Shown in pieces: positions 1 through 5,299 of a DNA stretch of 5,299 nt (its first letter is position 1; every line of letters starts with the position of its first letter). The stretch comes from Phycisphaerales bacterium (GTDB lineage: Bacteria > Planctomycetota > Phycisphaerae > Sedimentisphaerales > Anaerobacaceae): positions 1-5,299 of the forward strand of contig DSDB01000173.1 of assembly GCA_011057845.1 (NCBI GenBank), written 5' to 3'. Under the pieces are notes generated by a model. That model did no database searches and was not told the origin of the DNA. It saw only the letters and a program-made list of their open reading frames with translations. A program made the translations under genes and the position numbers.

Positions 1-497
1 CCGCCCTGGTCCATGCTCAGGCTCAGGACCCGGTCGCCCCGGTCGAGCACGGCCGTCATCACAATCTGGTTGGCGCTCGTTCCGGAATGGGGCTGGACAT
101 TGGCGTACTGGGCCCCAAAGGCCGCCTTGGCCCGCTCGCAGGCCAGCCATTCGACCCCATCGACCACCTCGCAGCCGCCGTGGTAGCGGGCCCCGACAAA
201 CCCTTCCGTTGTCTTGTTCTGTATCACCGACCCCAAAGCCGCCAGGACGGCCTGCGAGCACTGATTCTCGGCCGCGATCAACTGCAGGGTATCGCCGAGC
301 CGCTCATATTCACGTTCGATCAAAGCGTGGACCTGCTCGTCGCTCTCTCGCAGGGCCGACCAGGCCGCCTCGTGATAGATATCGCCGGCGGACCGCCTCT
401 GGCCCGCCGCCGGCTCATCCATGCCGCTGCTGATCCGATTGAGGGCCTGGGCCACCACCCCGCGATTACGCCTGCCGCCGCTTATGCCTGCCGCCAT
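1..497 (-). CDS. glyA: Serine hydroxymethyltransferase-like PLP enzyme, N-terminal part (cut by left edge)
   Basis: The 165 complete codons match the N-terminal third of serine hydroxymethyltransferase, the PLP enzyme that interconverts serine and glycine and loads one-carbon units on tetrahydrofolate in the cytoplasm. Landmarks are LIAAEN (73-78), NKTTEG (94-99), GARYHGGCE (102-110) and YANVQPHSG (131-139), with the reading frame open to the edge. The catalytic lysine and most PLP contacts lie beyond the window. The ATG at 497-495 is preferred because GAGG (508-505) sits 7 bases upstream and an in-frame TGA lies at 515-513. This start gives about 41 residues more than the E. coli enzyme. An internal ATG at 422-420 (codon 26) is possible but lacks a good Shine-Dalgarno. 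Oddity: the positions of E. coli Tyr55 and Tyr65 are Thr96 and His106, so the activity could differ from standard GlyA. The gene lies 132 bases after rseP on the same strand, so it may be a distal operon member. Family assignment is secure; exact function is less so. Confidence 0.85.
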   Translation of the reverse strand, partial: MAAGISGGRRNRGVVAQALNRISSGMDEPAAGQRRSAGDIYHEAAWSALRESDEQVHALIEREYERLGDTLQLIAAENQCSQAVLAALGSVIQNKTTEGFVGARYHGGCEVVDGVEWLACERAKAAFGAQYANVQPHSGTSANQIVMTAVLDRGDRVLSLSMDQG

Positions 498-629
498 CTG
501 TGAACCTCGAATTCAATGCCGCCGTTGCACAATCGGCCACCGGCAAACGTGGTTTACGTCGCACAAGGCGCCATGCCCGACGCACGCCGATGGTTCCATA
601 CAACAGATTCTATCGGCACTGATAGCGGC

Positions 630-2831
630 CTAGCTGGAAACAATCCGCACGATATCGTTGAACGTCACATAGATCGCCAGCGCGCCAATCAGGATCCAGG
701 CCGCGTTCGCCATGACCGCCATGAGCCGCTCGCTCAGCGGTTTGCCGCGGAGCTTCTCGACCAGCAGCAACGCCGCCAACCCTCCATCCAGCGGCAGGAC
801 GGGAAGGAAATTGAACACGGCGATGACCGCGTTGATCAGTCCCAGGAAGTACACGTAGTAGATCAGCGGCTGCTGTTCGACAATCTTGTAGCTGGCGTGG
901 AGAATACCCACGGGTCCCATCAATTGCTTCGAGCTGACTAGTCCGGTGAACAGGGTGCGGAAGGTCGAATACGCCTGGGCGATGAACATGACCGTCCGCC
1001 GCCAGCCCATGGCCACAGCCTGAACCGGATTGTCGGCCCGATACTCCCGCCGCAACGGCGCAAGAGGCACGACCTTGCCAAACGCCGGTTCCAGGGCGAT
1101 GGGGCGCTGGGCGCCGTCGATGGCCAACACGGCCTGTCCATACTGCCCGTCGGGGGTCTCATACGCAAGCGTCACGGGTCCTTCGGAAGCCTCCTGCAAG
1201 GCTATCGCAATGTCGTGGAAGCTCGTTACCGCATGCCCGTTGACGGAGGTCATCCGCGCCCCACGCGGGATATCGACCGGTTCGGGTCCTTCCACGGCGG
1301 CGATGGACTTGGCCACGATGGGGTGCTCGCTGTCGAGCAACAGGGCCGCCCCCATGATGACCTTTCCCTTGTTGTCCTTGCGGGGCTCGACGGTCGTTTG
1401 TATCTGCTCGCCCGCCCGCAGCACCTGCAAGGTCATCGGGCGGTTCTCGTGTTCCTCGATGGCCTTGCGCAGTTCCACGTAGGTGGGGTACTCCACATCG
1501 GCGACCGCCAGGATGATGTCGTCGGCTTGCAGGGCCTTGGCTCTCTCGGCCTGCGCCTGTCCGGCCTTCTCATTATCCGGGAGGAACCACGACCCTATTC
1601 GCTGCAGCAGCGACTTCGGCGGCGCCGGGGGGGCGAATTTCGCAATCTTGAGCCGGGGAACCATCGATCCTATATGAAACAGTCTGTCTTCCATGTGCAC
1701 GGAATACGTCCGGGCAAACGGCCATCTCAGCGGGATCTCGGTCTGAACCGCCTGCGGTGGTCCATCCTTGCCCTTGCGCTGCGCCATCAAGGAGACCGTG
1801 GCTCCATAGGTTCGGTCCAAGACCTGTTCGAGCGCCCAGTAGGTCTCCACGGGCGCTCCCGCAACAGCGGTGATCCTGTCCCCCGGCCGCAGGCCCGTGC
1901 TTTGGACCAGCTCATTGACATCGGAGACTGTCTGAATCTCCAAGCTCGCGGGCGGCTCGACCCCAAAGACCCGGAAACCCGGCTCGGCCTCGTCCTCCCT
2001 GGCGATGAGAGAGTACCCGCCCTCGGTTCCGTCCTCGTGGCGGACCCGCATCCGGACCATCTCGTCGCGGCCGGACAGCGCCGCGGCAATCTGAATACTG
2101 CTGAAGTCCAAATCCTTGGTCTTGCCGTCGATCTCCAGCACCTCGTCGCCCGGCCTCAGGCCCGCCTTCTCGGCGGGCGAGCCGGAGATGACACCACCCA
2201 CAATGGGCGGCGGCAGCTTGATACCGATGGAGAAGGCGGTTATGAAAATGACCACCGCCGTGACGGCGTTGAAGGTTACACCGGCTGCGATCACGGCCAG
2301 TCGCGTGCCAATCCGCTTGTTGGCGAAGCTGCGCGGGTCGTTCGTGGACTTGGCCGCTCCCACGTCCTCCTGCCCCAGCATCTTGACGAATCCCCCGAAC
2401 GGAATCAGTCCCAACTGATACTCCGTTTCACCGGGTTCCATCGCCCCACCCACCGTGAACGTCGCCAGCGATCCGTCGTCCTGCTCGTCCCTGGTCTTGC
2501 CCTCGTCCTGGGCCTCGCCGGCATCTCTGTGTTCGACCTCAAGAAACCCCGGCAGGATACGGACCCGCAGGCCCCTGGCCGTGCGTTTGATCCCCAGCAG
2601 CGTCGGGGGCATGAACATCGAGAACGCCTCGACCTCGATATCGCTGAGCTTGGCCACGATGAAATGCCCGAACTCGTGCACGAGGATCACCGTGCCGAAG
2701 CCCAGCATCACCAGGAGGATGTTGCCGAACGTGTCCAGCCGCTCGGCCACCAACGAGACCACCGTCACGACCACCAGCACCAGTATCAGCACCCGAATGA
2801 TGTTCCTGCGGGACCACTTCGCCTTTGTCAT
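630..2831 (-). CDS. rseP: RseP-type site-2 intramembrane zinc metalloprotease (M50 family), enlarged, with several PDZ domains
   Basis: This 733-residue membrane protein has both M50 signatures: HEFGH at 52-56 (His52, Glu53, His56, zinc and catalysis) and the NFLPVLPLDGG block at 674-684 with Asp682 as third ligand. GGFVKMLG (146-153) and MGPVGI (638-643) are further family landmarks. Relatives cut anti-sigma factors and signal-peptide remnants within the inner membrane. Hydrophobic segments lie near 9-28, 36-60, 178-204, 655-675 and 705-725. The E. coli protein is about 450 residues with its HExxH near residue 22. Here there is an extra N-terminal helix, a charged insert at about 78-135, and roughly four PDZ-like repeats (about 208-278, 296-369, 425-484, 505-572) instead of two. 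Only the first two carry a clean GLRPGD. The ATG start has GGAG (2842-2839) 7 bases upstream. The gene follows dxr by 27 bases, a frequent pairing in bacteria. The substrate cannot be told from this window. Confidence 0.93.
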   Translation of the reverse strand: MTKAKWSRRNIIRVLILVLVVVTVVSLVAERLDTFGNILLVMLGFGTVILVHEFGHFIVAKLSDIEVEAFSMFMPPTLLGIKRTARGLRVRILPGFLEVEHRDAGEAQDEGKTRDEQDDGSLATFTVGGAMEPGETEYQLGLIPFGGFVKMLGQEDVGAAKSTNDPRSFANKRIGTRLAVIAAGVTFNAVTAVVIFITAFSIGIKLPPPIVGGVISGSPAEKAGLRPGDEVLEIDGKTKDLDFSSIQIAAALSGRDEMVRMRVRHEDGTEGGYSLIAREDEAEPGFRVFGVEPPASLEIQTVSDVNELVQSTGLRPGDRITAVAGAPVETYWALEQVLDRTYGATVSLMAQRKGKDGPPQAVQTEIPLRWPFARTYSVHMEDRLFHIGSMVPRLKIAKFAPPAPPKSLLQRIGSWFLPDNEKAGQAQAERAKALQADDIILAVADVEYPTYVELRKAIEEHENRPMTLQVLRAGEQIQTTVEPRKDNKGKVIMGAALLLDSEHPIVAKSIAAVEGPEPVDIPRGARMTSVNGHAVTSFHDIAIALQEASEGPVTLAYETPDGQYGQAVLAIDGAQRPIALEPAFGKVVPLAPLRREYRADNPVQAVAMGWRRTVMFIAQAYSTFRTLFTGLVSSKQLMGPVGILHASYKIVEQQPLIYYVYFLGLINAVIAVFNFLPVLPLDGGLAALLLVEKLRGKPLSERLMAVMANAAWILIGALAIYVTFNDIVRIVSS

Positions 2832-2858
2832 TGAGTTACTCCACGAGCCACAGACTAT

Positions 2859-4016
2859 CTACCTACACGCAACCCCCGCAACTTCTCTTCGCGCCCAGGC
2901 GTCGGCCTCCAGAAGCTCCTCCAGGCCGACCCTCGCGCGGACACTATGACTATCGAGGCAATGCTCGATAAGTTCAACGATGTTGACGAATTTGATGCGT
3001 CCGGCCAGGAATTCCCCTACGGCCGCCTCATTGGCGGCATTGAACACCGCCGCGGCCGTGCCGCCCGTCCTGGCCACCTCAAAACCCAGCCGCAACGCCC
3101 GAAACACCTCCATATCCGGCTTCTCGAACGTCAATCGCCCAATCTCGCCCAACGACAGACGCTTGCCCAGGCCGTTGGCCCGCGCCGGGTACGTCAAAGC
3201 ATACTGAATGGGTATGCACATGTCGGGCCGGCCCAGGTGGGCAATCATCGAGCCATCGACGAACTCCACCAGCGAATGCACGATAGACTCCGGATGCACG
3301 ACGACCTCGATCTGCTCGACGGGGGCGCCAAAAAGCCACCTGGCCTCGATGACCTCCAGGGCCTTGTTCATCATGGTGGCCGAATCGATCGTGATCTTGG
3401 GCCCCATCGCCCAGGTGGGGTGCGCCAGGGCCTGTGCGGCCGTCACATCCTCCAGGTCGGCCCGGCTGAACCCTCGGAACGGGCCTCCCGAGGTCGTAAG
3501 CACGATCTTGCTGACATCCTGGCGGCGGCCAGCCTGCATCGCCTGGAAGATCGCGGAGTGCTCGCTATCGACGGGAATCACCTCGGCGCCGCCGTCGGCG
3601 GCCTCCTGCATCAGCAACTCCCCGGCGACCACCAGGGGCTCCTTGTTGGCCACGGCGATCCGCTTGCCGCTGCGCGCCGCCGCCAGGACCGCCGGCAGCC
3701 CCGCCGCCCCGACCACGGCCATCAGAACGATATCCACATCATCCATCGATGCAATCTCTTCCAGGCCCGCCGCCCCGGCCAGTACCTCCGTCTTGAGACC
3801 GGCGATCTGATCCCTGAGTTGCCCGGCACAGGTTCGATCCGTGACGGCCGCGTATGGCGGCTCGAAGCGACGAACCTGCTCGGCCAACAGTTCCACCCGG
3901 CTGTTGGCCGTCAGTGCGTAGACCTCATACTCAGGGCCCAACGCCTCGATTACGCGAAGCGCGTTACGCCCGATTGACCCGGTCGACCCCAGTATCGCAA
4001 CTCGTTTAACCGCCAA
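2859..4016 (-). CDS. dxr: 1-deoxy-D-xylulose 5-phosphate reductoisomerase (MEP pathway)
   Basis: Dxr (IspC) converts 1-deoxy-D-xylulose 5-phosphate to 2-C-methyl-D-erythritol 4-phosphate with NADPH and a divalent metal; it is the committed step of isoprenoid synthesis and the fosmidomycin target. At 385 residues it has normal length and all hallmarks: the Rossmann loop GSTGSIG (10-16), NKEPLV (124-129), VDSEHSA (149-155, metal ligands Asp150 and Glu152), TSGGPF (175-180), HPTWAMGPK (199-207), DSATMMNKALEVIEA (211-225, with Asn217, Lys218 and metal ligand Glu221), HPESIVHS (241-248) and NAANEAAV (326-333). Translation starts at TTG (4016-4014): an in-frame TAA lies 33 bases upstream, no ATG or GTG lies between in that frame, and AGGAG sits 8 bases before. 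The gene is followed by rseP after 27 bases and is preceded by its own likely promoter and a structured leader. Nothing suggests loss of function. Confidence 0.97.
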   Translation of the reverse strand: MAVKRVAILGSTGSIGRNALRVIEALGPEYEVYALTANSRVELLAEQVRRFEPPYAAVTDRTCAGQLRDQIAGLKTEVLAGAAGLEEIASMDDVDIVLMAVVGAAGLPAVLAAARSGKRIAVANKEPLVVAGELLMQEAADGGAEVIPVDSEHSAIFQAMQAGRRQDVSKIVLTTSGGPFRGFSRADLEDVTAAQALAHPTWAMGPKITIDSATMMNKALEVIEARWLFGAPVEQIEVVVHPESIVHSLVEFVDGSMIAHLGRPDMCIPIQYALTYPARANGLGKRLSLGEIGRLTFEKPDMEVFRALRLGFEVARTGGTAAAVFNAANEAAVGEFLAGRIKFVNIVELIEHCLDSHSVRARVGLEELLEADAWARREVAGVACR

Positions 4017-4024
4017 TACGCCGG

Positions 4025-4029
4025 CTCCT
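4025..4029 (-). promoter_or_regulatory. Ribosome binding site that fixes the dxr TTG start
   Basis: On the minus strand AGGAG (4029-4025) is separated by 8 bases from the TTG at 4016. The in-frame TAA at 4049-4047 and the lack of any ATG or GTG between them leave TTG as the only reasonable start. It places the Rossmann motif GSTGSIG at residue 10, as usual for Dxr. Confidence 0.8.
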
Positions 4030-4077
4030 GGCCAAGAAAACGCCGTTTACAGCCCTGCCAACCCCACATCCGCCGCC

Positions 4078-4129
4078 CAAAGGAAGCCGGCCGCCACGCA
4101 GGACATGGCAACAGACCCGCCGGCCTTTG
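4078..4129 (-). promoter_or_regulatory. Two-tiered stem-loop in the dxr leader (candidate cis-regulatory RNA)
   Basis: Read on the minus strand, CAAAGG (4129-4124) pairs with CCTTTG (4083-4078). CCGGC (4123-4119) pairs with GCCGG (4091-4087), leaving a three-base bulge (4086-4084). Inside lies a second stem, GCCATG (4109-4104) with CGTGGC (4098-4093), one pair being G-U, closed by a five-base loop. That gives 17 pairs within 52 bases. The element begins just after the predicted transcription start and ends about 60 bases before the dxr start codon. No run of U follows, so it is not a standard terminator. I do not recognise it as a known riboswitch class. The pairing is seen in the sequence; a regulatory role is inference, since GC-rich DNA often folds by chance. 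Confidence 0.45.
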
Positions 4130-4144
4130 CTTCTTGCCAGCCCA

Positions 4145-4174
4145 ATCATAAGCCCACCAGCCGGGGTCTGTCAA
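4145..4174 (-). promoter_or_regulatory. Predicted housekeeping-sigma promoter for dxr-rseP
   Basis: On the minus strand TTGACA (4174-4169) is a perfect -35 box. After an 18-base spacer comes TATGAT (4150-4145), which matches TATAAT at five of six positions. Transcription would start near 4138-4135, giving a leader of about 120 bases before the dxr TTG. The direction and distance fit the dxr-rseP operon, and no other gene lies between. This is the best promoter-like match noticed by eye in the window; activity is untested. Confidence 0.65.
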
Positions 4175-4179
4175 GCGGC

Positions 4180-4625
4180 GGCATTCGACGGGCCTCGCGG
4201 CGTATGACGGCGCCTGAAACGACGGCATGTCGCGGCAGCCGACAACAAGACCTACTCGACGTCGTCCTTTACAGTGGCCGCGAAAAACCCCTCGACTTCA
4301 CTCAAATACACTACGCTCCCGTCGCCTTCACCCTGACCCTGACCCCAACCTCCACCCCCGCCACGCCACTTGCTCCCGCGAAGACCGTCACAGAGCAATC
4401 CATGCTCACCACTACCTGGAAGACCCTATCCCTGACCACGTTAGCCAAACCCACCCGAACCTCGGATCAACAAGACCACTCTGTCCCGAAGATCGGCACC
4501 CGCGATGCGTGGAAAGGGGATCGCCTCCGCCGAGCTCAATCGTACTCCAACTGACGGCTGACACCGACCGGGGAGGAGTTCTCTCGACGCCTCACCTGCG
4601 ATGACACTCCCCACGCAACTGTTCG
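4180..4625. other. Gene-free, C-rich/G-poor spacer between the PIN gene and the dxr promoter
   Basis: No convincing gene is found here on either strand. Open frames exist but they are low in complexity, lack good start sites and resemble no family I know. By hand count the + strand of 4261-4500 has 104 C and 38 G, a much stronger skew than in the flanking genes. It contains a short tandem repeat, CCCTGA twice followed by CCC (4331-4345). A weak inverted repeat just after the PIN stop (4612-4606 with 4579-4570 on the minus strand) has no U tract. The stretch could be decayed sequence, a plain spacer, or an unrecognised RNA. Confidence 0.5.
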
Positions 4626-5117
4626 TCACGAATGCCCTGCCTCGACCTTGAATGTCAGGCCCAGTCGTCTGATCAAGCCATAATCATCGATCCAGTCTAC
4701 TCCTAACGCCTCACATACGTTAGGGATCTTCACACGTGGGCTGTTGGGAGGCGCGTATTCTTCCTTGGTGACAACAACAGCGCTTTCTGCCAACGCGTGA
4801 GCAATTACCCAAGGGTCAGCCTTCGACCTGCCTCTTATGCTATCGACGAGCCTGTGGTGTCGTTCCTCCTCAAAGACCTTGGCCAAGCACTCCTGGACGT
4901 CGTCGGTAATAGGCCTGAAGAAATGCTCCCTGGGGCTTAGCCACTCCCTCAGGTTGTCATCGATACGATCAATTTCAAGCTTGACTTCCTCTGGAGCGAA
5001 TATAATGCCCTGCTGTGCGTATTCATCCAAGCACCGCCAGTAGTCGCTGCAGAAATCCATGTGATAGTACTTACTCCACGCTTCGATGAATATGTTCGTA
5101 TCAAGACAGTATTTCAT
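4626..5117 (-). CDS. PIN-domain protein of the DUF4411 type, probable toxin ribonuclease
   Basis: This complete 163-residue protein begins with the PIN signature CLDTNIFIEAW (4-14; Asp6 and Asn8). It continues with an acidic helix APEEVKLEI (41-49), KADPWVIAHA (99-108, Asp101), a VVVTKEE strand (114-120) and VKIPNVCEALGV (129-140). This order, including the IPNVCEALGV-type C-terminal block, is what I know from DUF4411 PIN-like proteins. PIN toxins are Mg-dependent ribonucleases whose acidic cluster (here probably Asp6, one of Glu43/44/48, and Asp101) binds the metal. The ATG has GGGAGAG (5131-5125) 7 bases upstream and overlaps the TGA of the preceding ImmA/IrrE-like gene by four bases, so the two are probably translated together. 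GC content is lower in a sample here (29 of 60 at 4681-4740) than in dxr. RNase and toxin activity are inferred from family and context; the RNA target is unknown. Confidence 0.85.
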   Translation of the reverse strand: MKYCLDTNIFIEAWSKYYHMDFCSDYWRCLDEYAQQGIIFAPEEVKLEIDRIDDNLREWLSPREHFFRPITDDVQECLAKVFEEERHHRLVDSIRGRSKADPWVIAHALAESAVVVTKEEYAPPNSPRVKIPNVCEALGVDWIDDYGLIRRLGLTFKVEAGHS

Positions 5118-5299
5118 ATTGAGTCTCTCCCGCCGAAAACCTGCATTCGTGCATACGACGCGTATCGTCCGATCTCATCCAGCCGAATACCAAGCAGGCT
5201 CGAAACATCCCTGCCTGATACTCTGCCACTCTGGTAGGCTTCGAGAACCAGTCGACTGAACTGCATACCATTGGCGACTAACCGCATTCGGTAAGGAGA
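5114..5299 (-). CDS. ImmA/IrrE-family protein, C-terminal 61 residues (cut by right edge)
   Basis: The frame is open from the right edge and ends at TGA (5116-5114). The visible tail reads FSRLVLEAYQSGRVSGRDVS (14-33), followed by SLLGIRLDEIGRYASYAR. This matches the C-terminal helices typical of ImmA/IrrE (COG2856) proteins, especially those fused to an N-terminal Xre-type helix-turn-helix domain. Neither the HExxH metallopeptidase motif nor the helix-turn-helix is inside the window, so they cannot be confirmed. The stop codon overlaps the start of the PIN gene (ATGA), the arrangement expected for an antitoxin or regulator gene followed by its toxin. In that role it would neutralise the PIN protein and repress the operon promoter, which must lie outside the window. 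Family call is from a short tail and is moderately confident; the antitoxin role is inferred. Confidence 0.72.
   Translation of the reverse strand, partial: SPYRMRLVANGMQFSRLVLEAYQSGRVSGRDVSSLLGIRLDEIGRYASYARMQVFGGRDSI

Noticed and set aside
87..503. + strand open frame opposite the hydroxymethyltransferase gene
   Set aside because: The minus strand in the same place encodes clear GlyA motifs, so this is a shadow.
498..629. Short inverted repeats in the rseP-glyA gap (GCCGAT/ATCGGC and CGTCG/CGACG)
   Set aside because: Stems of five or six pairs with large loops and no U tract; no promoter with both boxes was found either.
1215..2834. Long + strand open frame (539 codons) opposite rseP
   Set aside because: It is the antisense shadow of a clear M50 protease gene in GC-rich DNA; its translation is rich in Arg, His and Gln without recognisable domains.
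2946..3977. Long + strand open frame (343 codons) opposite dxr
   Set aside because: Antisense shadow of a fully canonical Dxr; no domain or plausible start context.
3950..4228. Minus-strand 92-codon open frame across the dxr start
   Set aside because: It overlaps the promoter, the leader and the dxr start in another frame, and its composition (Trp, Arg, Pro, Gly) does not resemble a protein.
4105..4604. Two overlapping + strand open frames in the spacer (4105-4554 and 4227-4604)
   Set aside because: They are low in complexity (Thr/Pro or Arg/His rich) owing to the C-rich strand, lack a convincing ribosome binding site, and run against all neighbours.
4570..4612. Inverted repeat (GGGGAGT with ACTCCTCCCC, minus strand) just after the PIN stop, considered as a terminator
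   Set aside because: Seven pairs with a bulge, a loop of about 26 bases and no U tract; too weak to call an intrinsic terminator.

Overview
All genes in this window lie on the minus strand, so the gene order is read from the right edge to the left. The order is: the end of an ImmA/IrrE-type gene, a PIN-domain gene (DUF4411 type), a gap of about 610 bases, dxr, rseP, and the first third of a serine hydroxymethyltransferase-like gene that runs off the left edge. The DNA is bacterial and mostly GC-rich. A long multi-PDZ RseP, a dxr-rseP pair and the unusual hydroxymethyltransferase would suit a Planctomycetota-like lineage, but this is an impression from gene style. No marker gene here settles the taxonomy.

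Right part (4626-5299): two genes overlap by four bases (ATGA), which suggests translational coupling. The upstream one is the C-terminus of an ImmA/IrrE-family protein and the downstream one is a complete PIN-domain protein. Together they look like a type II toxin-antitoxin-like module. Its sampled base composition is less GC-rich than dxr, consistent with accessory DNA beside a core operon.

Middle (4017-4625): no convincing gene. The distal part (about 4180-4625) is strongly C-rich and G-poor on the + strand. The proximal part holds the best regulatory signal in the window: a minus-strand promoter (TTGACA, 18 bases, TATGAT) followed by a predicted leader of about 120 bases. That leader can fold into a long bulged hairpin topped by a second stem, ahead of a dxr gene that starts with TTG.

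Left part (1-4016): dxr (the committed step of the MEP isoprenoid pathway) and rseP (site-2 intramembrane protease) are 27 bases apart and almost certainly co-transcribed. After a 132-base gap with no clear promoter or terminator comes the partial hydroxymethyltransferase. Dxr looks canonical. RseP is greatly enlarged (733 residues, about four PDZ-like repeats, an extra N-terminal membrane helix and a charged insert). The hydroxymethyltransferase lacks two of the family's conserved active-site tyrosines. The items most worth following up are the structured dxr leader, the altered hydroxymethyltransferase and the enlarged RseP. I did not find a clearly new multi-gene system.
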